Below, one piece after another: positions 1 through 8,911 of a DNA stretch of 64,000 bases. The DNA is from Gemmatimonadota bacterium (GTDB taxonomy: Bacteria; JAAXHH01). Under the pieces are notes generated by a model. The model was not told the origin of the DNA. It saw only the letters and a list, made by a program, of their open reading frames with translations, and did no database searches. The stretch's first letter is position 1. Each line of letters starts with the position of its first letter. A program made the translations under genes and the position numbers. The DNA lies in assembly GCA_026705925.1 (NCBI GenBank), contig JAPOZT010000029.1, forward strand, positions 62,001 to 126,000. Direction: 5' to 3'.

Positions 1-1282
1 AAACGACCAGGATCTTTCGGGACCACGCTCCGCCGGACAGGTACGGCCGTCCTTCCTTGAGCCCTGGAATGGCCCGCATGGAGGAAAACACGAGGGCGGG
101 GTATGCGCCCGAAAGGACTCCGATGAGGACCGCGATGGCTGGCAGGGCGAGCCACCACAGCGGGTGCAGACCATCGGCCGAGGCGATCGGCTGACCCAGC
201 AGCGCGTCGAAATACGGCGCGATGAAATACACGGCTGCCAGGGCAATCGAAAGGGCCATGACGGTCATCAGGACCGATTCCCCCAGGCACTGCCGTATCA
301 ACTGTCCCCGGGACGCTCCGAGTACCTTGCGCATGCCGATCTCGCGGGCCCGGTGCACGAACTGTGCGGTGGACAGGTTTACATAATTCACCGAAGCGAT
401 GACCAGGATGAACAGCCCGATGGCGATCAGAATGTACACGTAGGCCACATCGGTGTTGGCGCCATGCTCGTTCTCGAGATGGGAATAAAGGTGGATGTCG
501 GTGACGGGCTGCAGCGACAATTCGTAACGGTCGAGGTCTTCCAGATAACTCGCGTCGACGTGTCTTTCCACGAAACCGGGCAGTTTCCGCTGGGTCTCCT
601 CCGGCGGATGGCCTTCCGGCAATACGATATAGTTATAGAACAGCGTGGAGAACCAGATCCCCGCGGACCTGTTCCATTCGAACTTGTCGTATGCCGAAGC
701 CAGGGAAATCAGGAAGTCGGCATGGAAATGGGCGTTTTCCGGGATGTTCTCCATGACGCCGGTAACGGTCAGCAGCATATATCCGTTATCGGCGATGATC
801 GTTTTGCCCATGGGATCTTCATCGCCGAAGTACTTTCGGGCGGTGTTTTCGCTGATGACCACCGTGTACGGGGCTTCGAGGGCGAGTTCCGGGTCGCCTC
901 TCACCAGGGGAAAAGTAAAGACGTCGAACAGTTCATTGTTGACCCAGTACACGTTCTTCTCGTAGTAGATCCGGTCTTCGTGCTTCATGATCCAGGTGCC
1001 GATGGTGGGTAGCATCCGGGCGAAGTGATGGATTTCCGGTAAGTCGGCCTGGAGCATCGGACCCAGTTCACGGGGCGACCGGGCACTGTCGTTGAGCGTT
1101 ACCCGGTAGATGCGGTCGGCCTTTTCGTGGTAGCGGTCGTAACTCAGTTCGAAGCGCACATAAAGGAAGATCAGGATGGCGCAAATCATGCCGACGGCCA
1201 GACCGAGGATGTTAATGACCGTGTAACCCCTGTACCGGCCCATGTGCCGCAGGGCTATGGCGATGTGGCTTCCTGGCATCAT
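1..1282 (-). CDS. FtsX/MacB-type ABC transporter permease, C-terminus cut by window edge
   Basis: Membrane permease of the family with two FtsX domains, probably acting with an ABC ATPase in export or envelope work. The visible part begins with a short cytoplasmic helix (IALRHMGRYRGY), a first membrane segment at about residues 18-38, then the SYDRYHEKADRIYRV signature and a periplasmic MacB-like domain (VISENTARKYFGDEDPMG). It closely resembles the two other permeases in this window. The start is an ATG pair at 1282 and 1279; the first overlaps the stop of the upstream NADH dehydrogenase as ATGA, so translation is likely coupled. The rest, including the second FtsX domain, lies outside the window. 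No ATPase gene is visible nearby, so the substrate is unknown. Confidence 0.88.
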   Translation of the reverse strand, partial: MMPGSHIAIALRHMGRYRGYTVINILGLAVGMICAILIFLYVRFELSYDRYHEKADRIYRVTLNDSARSPRELGPMLQADLPEIHHFARMLPTIGTWIMKHEDRIYYEKNVYWVNNELFDVFTFPLVRGDPELALEAPYTVVISENTARKYFGDEDPMGKTIIADNGYMLLTVTGVMENIPENAHFHADFLISLASAYDKFEWNRSAGIWFSTLFYNYIVLPEGHPPEETQRKLPGFVERHVDASYLEDLDRYELSLQPVTDIHLYSHLENEHGANTDVAYVYILIAIGLFILVIASVNYVNLSTAQFVHRAREIGMRKVLGASRGQLIRQCLGESVLMTVMALSIALAAVYFIAPYFDALLGQPIASADGLHPLWWLALPAIAVLIGVLSGAYPALVFSSMRAIPGLKEGRPYLSGGAWSRKILVV

Positions 1283-2685
1283 TCCTCCCCGTCCGTCCTG
1301 GTTTCGTCCCGGGCGGGCACGGTCTTGTCCTTGCGCCCGTCGCGCCCGTCTTGCCCGGCGCATCCGCCGAATCGCCACTCGCGCTCGACGATCAGCCGGG
1401 CGCCGCGCCGGAACGTCACGTAGGACCAGGCCCAGTGCAGCACGACGAGCAATCGGTTCTTGAAGCCCACGAGGAAGTAGACGTGGACCACCAGCCACGT
1501 GATCCACGCGAACCAGCCGGAGAACCTGAGCCTGCCGATTTCCGCCACGGCGCGGCTGCGTCCGATGGTCGCCATCTGGCCCCGGTCGACGAACCGGAAG
1601 GCCTCCCGCGGCTTACCCGCGAGATCGCGGCAGATCGTCCGCGCCACGAACCGGCCCTGCTGGATCGCCACGGGCGCCGTGCCGGGAAGCGGAGCGCCGG
1701 TCTGGTGGGTGAAGCAGGCCTGGTCGCCCGCGACGAACACGTTCGGGTGGCCGGGTATACTCAAGTCTTCGTCGACCACCACGCGACCGCCGCGGTCTAA
1801 CTTCACGCTTTCACTCCGGTCCGTCTCGACGCCGCTCCCACGGTCTGTCTGAGCGCGTTCCGGTTGTTGTCCAGGTCGGCCGATCAGGCCCGCGACTTCA
1901 ACGCCCCGTACGCCCGCCGCCCAGAGCACCGTTGAGGACGCAATACGCTCCGGGCCCGCCTGCACGCCGTGTTCGTCGATGTCCGTCGCCAGGGTGTTCG
2001 GCCAGACCTGCACGCCGAGCTTTTCCAGGTCCCGGGCCGCCCGGGCTGCCTGCTGCTCGGAGAACATCGAGAGGATGCGCGGACCGGACTCGATCAGGAT
2101 GACCCGCGTAAGCCGGGTGTCGATGTTGCGGAAGTCCCGCGCGAGCGTGAACCGGCTCATTTCCCCGATGGCGCCGGCCAGCTCGACGCCGGTGGGCCCG
2201 CCGCCGATGACGACGAAGGTCAGCAACTTCCGGCGTGTCTCGGGATCGTCGGTCCGTTCCGCCGCCTCGAAAGCGCTCAGCAGGCGCCGGCGGATCTCCG
2301 TGGCCTGCGGAATCGTCTTCAGGCTGGGCGCGTGCTCCTCCCAGTCTCCGTGGCCGAAGTAACTTGGCATCGACCCGCAGCAGAGCAGCAGGTAATCGAA
2401 CTCCAGTCGGCCGAAATCCGCCGATACGGCCTGCGCCTGCAGGTCGACCCCCTCGACCGATCCCTGAAGCACCGAGATGTTGTGGCAACGGGCGAGCACA
2501 CTCCGAATGGGCGTGGCAATATCGGCGGGCGACAAGCCCGCCATGGCCACCTGGTAGAGCAGCGGCTGGAACAGGTGGTAGTTCTGACGGTCGACCAGGG
2601 TTACGCGGACGTCGCGCAAGCCGCCCAGTTTCTTGGCCGCGTTAAGACCGGCGAAGCCCCCTCCGACGATGACGACGTGTTTCAT
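1279..2685 (-). CDS. ndh: Type II NADH dehydrogenase (NDH-2), FAD-dependent
   Basis: Non-proton-pumping NADH:quinone oxidoreductase at the cytoplasmic face of the inner membrane. Residues 8-13 (GGGFAG) form the FAD-binding glycine motif, residues 161-171 (GGGPTGVELAG) the NADH-binding motif, and VFVAGD (317-321) the second FAD contact. Residues 389-420 are hydrophobic and fit the membrane-attachment region of NDH-2. At 468 aa it is longer than most members (about 400-450). Residues about 271-298, rich in Asp, Arg and Ser, look inserted before the conserved segment leading to the GD motif and correspond to a 24-bp DNA repeat. The gene lies 3 bp after a permease gene and overlaps the next by 4 bp, an unusual operon context. 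A general pyridine nucleotide-disulfide oxidoreductase role is the alternative. Confidence 0.88.
   Translation of the reverse strand: MKHVVIVGGGFAGLNAAKKLGGLRDVRVTLVDRQNYHLFQPLLYQVAMAGLSPADIATPIRSVLARCHNISVLQGSVEGVDLQAQAVSADFGRLEFDYLLLCCGSMPSYFGHGDWEEHAPSLKTIPQATEIRRRLLSAFEAAERTDDPETRRKLLTFVVIGGGPTGVELAGAIGEMSRFTLARDFRNIDTRLTRVILIESGPRILSMFSEQQAARAARDLEKLGVQVWPNTLATDIDEHGVQAGPERIASSTVLWAAGVRGVEVAGLIGRPGQQPERAQTDRGSGVETDRSESVKLDRGGRVVVDEDLSIPGHPNVFVAGDQACFTHQTGAPLPGTAPVAIQQGRFVARTICRDLAGKPREAFRFVDRGQMATIGRSRAVAEIGRLRFSGWFAWITWLVVHVYFLVGFKNRLLVVLHWAWSYVTFRRGARLIVEREWRFGGCAGQDGRDGRKDKTVPARDETRTDGEE
1793..1864. repeat. 24-bp degenerate tandem repeat (3 units) inside NADH dehydrogenase gene
   Basis: Three 24-base units each begin with CGGTC (1793-1816, 1817-1840, 1841-1864) and diverge afterward. 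They encode the Asp/Arg/Ser-rich insertion described in the NDH-2 entry. Confidence 0.55.
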
Positions 2686-2688
2686 GGG

Positions 2689-5064
2689 TCACTCGTTCCT
2701 CAGCACGTCCGCCGGATTGGCGAGTGCGGTCCGAACCACGCGATAGCCGATGGTGACCAGCGTGATCAGCAGGGCGGTGACGCCGGAAAGAAAAAAGATC
2801 TCCCAGCCGATCTCCGTTCGGTAGGCGAAGGACTCCAGCCAGCGCTGCATGGTCAGCCAGGCCGCCGGCCAGGCCAAGACATTGGCGATGAGCACGAGCC
2901 CCACGAATTCACCCGACAGCAACGCCAACACCTGTTGGACGGAAGCGCCCAACGCTTTGCGTACGCCGATCTCCCTGGTTCTTCGTTCCATCGTGAAGGA
3001 AACCAACGCGAACAGGCCCAGGCAGGCAAGGAAAACAGCCACCAGGGCGAATACGCCGAATACGTAACCGATCCGTACTTCCGACCGGTACAGGCGTTCG
3101 ATGTTCTCGTCGAGAAACGTATACGCAAAAGGAAAGTCCGGGAACATCCGCAACCACTGGTTTTCGATGTAATCCAGTGCTTGTCCCGGATCCCCTGGGT
3201 GAAGCCGGACGGCCAGATGGAGACCGCCGCCCAGAAACAGCACGAGCGGCTCTATCTTCAGATGCATCGATCGAAAATGAAAATCCCTGACCACACCGAT
3301 AACCGTTCCAGTCCAGCCTCTACCGAAAAGGACTTCCTGGCCAATGGCCTCCTCCGGCGTGTTCCAACCCAACACCCGCTGCGCGGTTTCGTTGATTACG
3401 ATGTTCAACGCTTCGGTATCCCTGGACATCGCACCGCTATGCGACCGGCCGGCGAGCAATTCCATGCCCAGGGTCTCCACGAAATCCAGCGCGACGTTAA
3501 GGCCCTGCACGTCATGCTGGACATTGCCCGGATCATCGACCCGCTGTATCGTGCCGGTCGATACCTGGCCTATGTTGCCGGCCAGCCCCGGCAAGGAATT
3601 GCTATGGGTCACCCCGGCCACGCCGGTGTGTTGCAGCAAGGCTTCTTTCCAGGGCTGGAAGTTATCCAAGACGTCATTAAAAGTAGGTATCACGATCACC
3701 CGATCTTTATCGAAACCCGGATGCTTGCTCTGGAGGTATTCCATCTGATTGAACAGAATGCCCGTGCTGATGATCATCGCGATGGAAATCGTAAACTGGA
3801 TGACCACCAGGATCTTCCGCGAAAGTCCTCCGGCCGCAGCGAGTTGCGGCCCTCCCTTCACGCCCTGGACCGGCTGCAGGGCGGAAAGCAGCATCGCCGG
3901 GTAGCTTCCGGACAACAAACCCACGAGCAGCGCACCGGCTGGAAGGACGATCCACCATAAACCGGAGCCTGCGAATTCCGTCGTTACCGGTTTCCCCGCG
4001 AAGCTGTCGAAATACGGGGAGATCAACGAAATGGCCGCCAGGGCGATCACCAGTGCCATGGCGGTTACCAGGACCGATTCTCCCAGGAACTGCCGGATCA
4101 ACTGGAAGCGATACGCGCCAAACACCTTGCGCAAGCCCACTTCTCTGGTCCGGCCGGCAAACCGGGCGATTGACAGGTTGATGAAATTTATACAGGCGAC
4201 GGACAGGATGAAGAGCGCTATAGCCGAAAGGATGTAGACATAGGTGATATCGCTGTTGGCTCCTGTCTCGTGTTCGAGCTTGGAATGGAGATGGATGTCC
4301 GTAACCGGCTGCAGAAATAGTTCGAAGCTGCCGCCCCGTTCCCTCAGCCCTTCCCCGATGTGCCTGTTGACGAAACCAGGAAGCCGCTCCTCGATGGCCG
4401 CATACGAATGACCTTCGGACAGCGCGATGTACGTGTAGAAATTGATCCACGACCAGTATCCGAGATCCTCCTGAGACGCGGAGGTCAGCGAAATGAAGAA
4501 GTCGGCCTGAAAGTGGGTATTTTGCGGCGTATTTTCCATGACCCCGGTAACGGTCAGCATCATGAAGCCGTTGTCGGCGATAATCGTCTTGCCCATCGGA
4601 TCTTCTTCGCCGAAGTATTTCCGGGCCGTGTCTTCGCTGATCACGACGGCGTAGGGCGCTATCAGGGCCGTTCGGGAATCGCCGCGGATCAGCGGGAAGG
4701 TAAAGAGGTCCAACAGGGCGTTGTCCGCCCAGTAGACCCGGTTCTCATAATAGGTATTTTCTTCGTGTTTCATGATCCACGTACCGGTCGTCGGGAGCAA
4801 CCGGACGAAACCCGAAATCTCGGGGAAGTCTTCCTGCAGCGCCGGGCCCAGGGCCGGAGGCGTCCTGGCGTCGTTGTTGACAGCCACTCTGTACAGGCGG
4901 TCCGCCTTCTCATGATAGCGGTCGTAACTGAGTTCGAAGCTGACATAGAGGAAGATCAGCATGGCGCAGACCAACCCGACGGCCAGGCCGAGGACGTTGA
5001 TGGCCGTATAGCCCTTCTCCCTGGCCATATGCCGAATCGCTATGGTTATGTAGCTTTTGAGCAT
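2689..5064 (-). CDS. FtsX/MacB-type ABC transporter permease
   Basis: A 791-aa permease with two FtsX domains. It has an N-terminal membrane segment (NVLGLAVGLVCAMLIFLYV), a periplasmic MacB-like domain (VISEDTARKYFGEEDPMG), a first FtsX core with three or so helices at about residues 260-400, a second periplasmic domain and a C-terminal FtsX core containing TREIGVRKALGAS. The ATG at 5064 starts MLKSYITIAIRHM, matching the N-termini of its paralogues; longer in-frame starts add unrelated residues. It is the first gene of a compact minus-strand operon with the NADH dehydrogenase (3 bp gap) and the truncated permease. No ATPase partner is present, which is common for this family. Substrate unknown. 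Confidence 0.9.
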   Translation of the reverse strand: MLKSYITIAIRHMAREKGYTAINVLGLAVGLVCAMLIFLYVSFELSYDRYHEKADRLYRVAVNNDARTPPALGPALQEDFPEISGFVRLLPTTGTWIMKHEENTYYENRVYWADNALLDLFTFPLIRGDSRTALIAPYAVVISEDTARKYFGEEDPMGKTIIADNGFMMLTVTGVMENTPQNTHFQADFFISLTSASQEDLGYWSWINFYTYIALSEGHSYAAIEERLPGFVNRHIGEGLRERGGSFELFLQPVTDIHLHSKLEHETGANSDITYVYILSAIALFILSVACINFINLSIARFAGRTREVGLRKVFGAYRFQLIRQFLGESVLVTAMALVIALAAISLISPYFDSFAGKPVTTEFAGSGLWWIVLPAGALLVGLLSGSYPAMLLSALQPVQGVKGGPQLAAAGGLSRKILVVIQFTISIAMIISTGILFNQMEYLQSKHPGFDKDRVIVIPTFNDVLDNFQPWKEALLQHTGVAGVTHSNSLPGLAGNIGQVSTGTIQRVDDPGNVQHDVQGLNVALDFVETLGMELLAGRSHSGAMSRDTEALNIVINETAQRVLGWNTPEEAIGQEVLFGRGWTGTVIGVVRDFHFRSMHLKIEPLVLFLGGGLHLAVRLHPGDPGQALDYIENQWLRMFPDFPFAYTFLDENIERLYRSEVRIGYVFGVFALVAVFLACLGLFALVSFTMERRTREIGVRKALGASVQQVLALLSGEFVGLVLIANVLAWPAAWLTMQRWLESFAYRTEIGWEIFFLSGVTALLITLVTIGYRVVRTALANPADVLRNE

Positions 5065-5233
5065 TCGAAGGTCCCGCCGACAGCGTAGCGGTTGAATGTC
5101 ATTTGAGTCGGTAATGATACCGGATTCGAGATGCACAATGTATATTTCATTTCGCCATTGATCTATTTGATTTAATCTCGTGAACGAAATGAACGTGTAT
5201 CAGACCGTCGGCACACACCAGGGAGTTCCTGTA

Positions 5234-6241
5234 ATGTCAAAACCCGCGATCAAGACCACCGTGGTCGGCAGCTATCCCATCCCGGACTGGCTAGCGGCCT
5301 ATCCCACCACACCCAACCTGATCGACGCGGCCAAGGTGATCCTGAAGACCCAGGAACTGGCCGGTATCGACGTCCTCACCGACGGGGAACTGTCCCGCTT
5401 CGACGTCGGCCACCCGGAGACCAATGGGATGATCGAGTACTTCATCCGGCCCATGTCCGGGATCACAACGGAGGTCTCCCGCGAGATCCTCGCCGATTTT
5501 CGGAAGCGCGAGGGCATGGCTTTCCGCAGCACACCCGGCGGCATCGTACGCGGGAAGATCGGGGAAGGCGCGCTCAACCTGCCGGCCGCGTGGCAGACCA
5601 TGCGAACGCTCACCGACCGGCCGCTCAAGTTCACGGTCACCTCGCCCTACATGCTGGCCAAGACGCTCCTGGACGAACACTACGGCGATCTGCGCGTAAT
5701 GACGATGGACATTGCCGAGGTGCTGCGCCGGCAGGTCGCCGAAATCGACGCGCCGATCCTGCAGGTGGACGAAGCCAACCTGACCGGCCATCCGGAGGAC
5801 GCGGACTGGGCCCATGAACCTGTCAACCACGTGCTCGGCGCCGTGCAGGGCGAGAAGGGGCTGCACCTCTGCTTCGGCAACTACGGCGGGCAGAGCATCC
5901 AGGCCGGGCTGTGGAACGACCTGATGGGTTTCCTGAACAACCTGGACGTCGACCACCTCGTCCTGGAGTTCGCCCGCCGGGGTTACGACGAACTGCCGAT
6001 GTTCAGGGATCTGCGCGAAGACATCGCCCTGGGCGTGGGCGTGGTCGACATCAAGGACAACGGCGTGGAATCACCGGACGAGGTCGCCCGGCGCATCGAA
6101 CACTCCATCGACGTGCTCGGACCGGAGCGCGTGCGCTGGGTGCACCCCGATTGCGGCTTCTGGATGCTTCCCCGCAGCGTGGCGGACCGCAAGATGACCA
6201 GCCTGGTGGCCGGACGGGACCTGGTGCTGGGCCGGGCGTAA
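5234..6241 (+). CDS. MetE C-terminal-like (cobalamin-independent methionine synthase family) protein
   Basis: A 335-aa TIM-barrel protein matching only the C-terminal catalytic half of MetE. The four zinc ligands of MetE have visible counterparts: His211 and Cys213 (HLCFGNYGG), Glu245 (LEFARRGYD) and Cys307 (HPDCGFW). QVDEANL at 178-184 fits the substrate Asp/Glu region. The family moves methyl groups from a donor to a thiol; short stand-alone members often use donors other than methyltetrahydrofolate, so methionine synthesis itself is not shown. The ATG at 5234 has an AGGGAG ribosome site about 9 bases upstream, preferred over an earlier ATG at 5180. It is divergent from the permease operon and convergent with the next permease. 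Confidence 0.85.
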   Translation: MSKPAIKTTVVGSYPIPDWLAAYPTTPNLIDAAKVILKTQELAGIDVLTDGELSRFDVGHPETNGMIEYFIRPMSGITTEVSREILADFRKREGMAFRSTPGGIVRGKIGEGALNLPAAWQTMRTLTDRPLKFTVTSPYMLAKTLLDEHYGDLRVMTMDIAEVLRRQVAEIDAPILQVDEANLTGHPEDADWAHEPVNHVLGAVQGEKGLHLCFGNYGGQSIQAGLWNDLMGFLNNLDVDHLVLEFARRGYDELPMFRDLREDIALGVGVVDIKDNGVESPDEVARRIEHSIDVLGPERVRWVHPDCGFWMLPRSVADRKMTSLVAGRDLVLGRA

Positions 6242-6317
6242 CTCCCCGACTGGCCGGTCACGTGTCTCCGTGGATCCTTGTCTGGCCGCGAGATCCGGCG
6301 CCGGCTTTAACCCTTGC

Positions 6318-8744
6318 TCACTCGCCCCGCAGCACTTCGGCCGGATTGGCCCTCGCGGTCCGGGCCACGTGGTATCCGATGGTCAGCACCGTGATCAGCA
6401 GGGCCACGCCCCCGGAAGCGAAGAAGATCCCCCACCCCAGTTCGATCCGGTAGGCGAAGGATTCGAGCCAGCGGCTCATGAACAGCCAGGCGGCCGGCCA
6501 GGCCAAGGCGTTGGCCAGAAGCACGAGGCCGACGAACTCGGCGGACAGCAGGGCGAGCACGCGGCGCACGGAAGCGCCCAGCGCCTTGCGGATGCCGATC
6601 TCCCGGACCCGGCGTTCGACCGTATACGAGACCAGCGCGAAGAGACCCAGGCAGGCGAGCAGCACCCCGACCAGGGCGAAAACCGCGAAGACGTACCCGA
6701 TGCGCTGTTCCGCCCGGTACAGCCGGTCGATGTCCTCGTCGATGAAGGAGAAGGCGAAGGGGAAGTCCGGGAAGTACCGCGTCCAGGCCTGTTCGATGAG
6801 TTCCAGCGTGCGCGTCGTCTCCCCGGGCTGGATCCGGACCACCATGAACTGCCCGCGGCCGTAAAGGATCACGAGCGGTTCGACGGGCAGGTGCAGCGAC
6901 CGAAGGTGGAAGTCCCGGACCACGCCAATGACTGTCTGCGTCATGCCCATGCCGAACTGGACCTGGCGGCCCAGGGCCTCTACCGGCGATTCCCAGCCCA
7001 GGACGCGCAGCGCGGTCTCGTTGAGCAGGATCTTGTCTTCATCAGTCCAGTCATCCAGTGGACCGGTAAAAGTACTCCCTGCCAGCAGTTCCAGTCCCAG
7101 CGTCTCTACGTAACCGGTCGCGACGATGATGCCCTGCAAGTCGTGCTTGACCTGGTCCGGGTCATCGACGCGCCAGGCCGTCTCGGTGGTGATATTCCCG
7201 ATATTCCCCGCCAGGCCGGGCAGATAGATGCCCTGGCTCACGCCGGCCACCCCGCTGTACCGGAGCAGGTCTTCCTTCCAGGGCTGGTATTCGTAGGCGA
7301 CCTCGGCGATCGAGGGGATGGCGATCACCTGTTCCCGTTCGAAGCCCAGGTGCTTGTCCTGTATATACCTTACCTGGCTGAACAGGACGCCCGTGCCGAT
7401 GATCAGCGCAATGGAAATGGCGAACTGGACGACGACGAGCAGCTTCCTCGTAAACGCGCGGTCGGTTTCGTGCGGCCGGTCTGGCCGGCTTGATCTGCCT
7501 GGCCGACCGGTCCACCCCTCCTTGAGGCCGGGAATCGCCCCGGGAGACGAGAGCTTGAGCGCCGGATATCCGCCGGCCAGCAGGCCGATGAAGATCGCCA
7601 CGGCCGGCAAGGCGATCCACCACAGGACATGCCCCATGAACCCGGCCGATGCCGGCATGCCCGTCAGCCCATCGAACCAGGGAGATACCAGCCAGACCGC
7701 CAGCAGGGCGATCAGCAGGGCCGCGACCGTCAGCAGCACCGATTCGCCCAGGTACTGGCGGACCAGGTGCAGACGCGTCGCGCCGAGGACCTTGCGCATG
7801 CCGATCTCCCGAACCCGGTGGGCGAATTGTGCCGTGGACAGGTTCACGTAGTTGATGCAGACGATCACCAGGATGAAGAGCCCCATGGCCGACAGGATAT
7901 AGACATAGCTGACGTCGGTATTGACGCCGGGCTCGTTCTCGAGGTGGGAATAGAGGTGAATGTCGGTGACCGGTTGAAGCGAAAACTCGTACCGGCCGCC
8001 GCGCACCTGGAGCTGCTCCCCGACGTGCCGGTCGACGAAATCGGGGAACTTCGCCGCCAGGTCCGCCAGCGACTGCCCGTCGCCCAGCATGATGTAGGTG
8101 TAGAAGAAAAACGAGTCCCAGTTCTCCCGGGACCACCGGTACTTATACACCTCGAATCCCGATGCCAGGGAAATGAAGAAATCGGCCTGGAAATGGGTGT
8201 TGGCCGGCATGTTCTCCATGACCCCGGTGACGGTCAGCAGCAGGAAGCCGTTGTCGGCGACGATCGTCTTGCCCATTGGATCCTCGTCGCCGAAATACTT
8301 GCGGGCCGTATCCTCGCTGATGACCACGGTGTACGGCGCCTCGAGCGCGCGGTCCGGATCTCCCTGGACCAGGGGCAGCGCGAAGAAGTCGAACAGCGTT
8401 TTGTTCGCCCAGTAAACCCCTCTTTCGTAGTAGATGCGGTCTTCGTACTTCATGACCCAGGTGCCGGTCGTGGGGTGCATGCGCAAGAAGCTTTGGACTT
8501 CGGGGAAGTCGGCCTTCAGCGCCGGTCCCACGCTGCGGGGCGTCTTGGCGCTGTCGTTGAACACGACCCGGTATATCCGGTCGGCCTGCTCGTGGTAGCG
8601 GTCGTAGCTCAGTTCGTGCCCGACATAGAGGAAGATCAGGATGGCGCAGGCCAATCCGACCGCAAGGCCCAGGACATTGACCGTCGTATAGCCCCTGTGC
8701 CGGCTCAAGTGCCGTAGTGCGATGGTCATGTCGCTGTTTAGCAT
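6318..8744 (-). CDS. FtsX/MacB-type ABC transporter permease with repeat insertion
   Basis: An 808-aa paralogue of the permeases at 2689-5064 and 1-1282. N-terminal membrane segment (VNVLGLAVGLACAILIFLYV), MacB-like periplasmic domain (VISEDTARKYFGDEDPMG), first FtsX core at about 270-400, second periplasmic domain, and C-terminal FtsX core with VREIGIRKALGAS. Where the paralogue has a short linker before the helix LVVIQFTISIAMI, this protein carries about 18 extra residues rich in Arg, Pro, Gly and Asp, encoded by a 9-bp tandem repeat at 7463-7516. It stands alone on the minus strand, separated from the other permeases by the methyltransferase gene. Substrate unknown. Confidence 0.9.
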   Translation of the reverse strand: MLNSDMTIALRHLSRHRGYTTVNVLGLAVGLACAILIFLYVGHELSYDRYHEQADRIYRVVFNDSAKTPRSVGPALKADFPEVQSFLRMHPTTGTWVMKYEDRIYYERGVYWANKTLFDFFALPLVQGDPDRALEAPYTVVISEDTARKYFGDEDPMGKTIVADNGFLLLTVTGVMENMPANTHFQADFFISLASGFEVYKYRWSRENWDSFFFYTYIMLGDGQSLADLAAKFPDFVDRHVGEQLQVRGGRYEFSLQPVTDIHLYSHLENEPGVNTDVSYVYILSAMGLFILVIVCINYVNLSTAQFAHRVREIGMRKVLGATRLHLVRQYLGESVLLTVAALLIALLAVWLVSPWFDGLTGMPASAGFMGHVLWWIALPAVAIFIGLLAGGYPALKLSSPGAIPGLKEGWTGRPGRSSRPDRPHETDRAFTRKLLVVVQFAISIALIIGTGVLFSQVRYIQDKHLGFEREQVIAIPSIAEVAYEYQPWKEDLLRYSGVAGVSQGIYLPGLAGNIGNITTETAWRVDDPDQVKHDLQGIIVATGYVETLGLELLAGSTFTGPLDDWTDEDKILLNETALRVLGWESPVEALGRQVQFGMGMTQTVIGVVRDFHLRSLHLPVEPLVILYGRGQFMVVRIQPGETTRTLELIEQAWTRYFPDFPFAFSFIDEDIDRLYRAEQRIGYVFAVFALVGVLLACLGLFALVSYTVERRVREIGIRKALGASVRRVLALLSAEFVGLVLLANALAWPAAWLFMSRWLESFAYRIELGWGIFFASGGVALLITVLTIGYHVARTARANPAEVLRGE
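7463..7516. repeat. 9-bp degenerate tandem repeat (6 units) inside permease gene
   Basis: Six consecutive 9-base units read CGGTTTCGT, GCGGCCGGT, CTGGCCGGC, TTGATCTGC, CTGGCCGAC, CGGTCCACC. The array is in frame and encodes a basic Arg/Pro/Gly linker absent from the paralogue at 2689-5064. Confidence 0.7.
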
Positions 8745-8911
8745 GAGTCAGTTAGGGTTGGAGACGCGTGCTGTACAAACATTTAACTCACAAATGTGTT
8801 AGGTAAACTGTTGCATTGTTTTATATCAGGCAATATGCTGTGTTGGATTACATTTTAGATTTGAAATAGATTAGTACTTTCACAGGTTAACTCTGACGAT
8901 AAGGGAGAATC
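8745..8911. other. AT-rich intergenic region between permease and DUF262 gene
   Basis: The composition turns AT-rich just after the permease start, marking the left edge of island-type DNA. It holds an inverted repeat, ACATTT at 8779-8784 and AAATGT at 8792-8797, separated by seven bases, which could be an operator or a hairpin. The AAGGGAG ribosome site of the next gene lies just before its ATG. No integrase or insertion-sequence end was recognised. Confidence 0.5.

Noticed and set aside
1969..3960. 663-aa plus-strand open frame
   Set aside because: It lies antisense to the NADH dehydrogenase and a permease, both clear family members. Its composition (Arg, Gly, His, Asp rich) is typical of GC-rich shadow frames.
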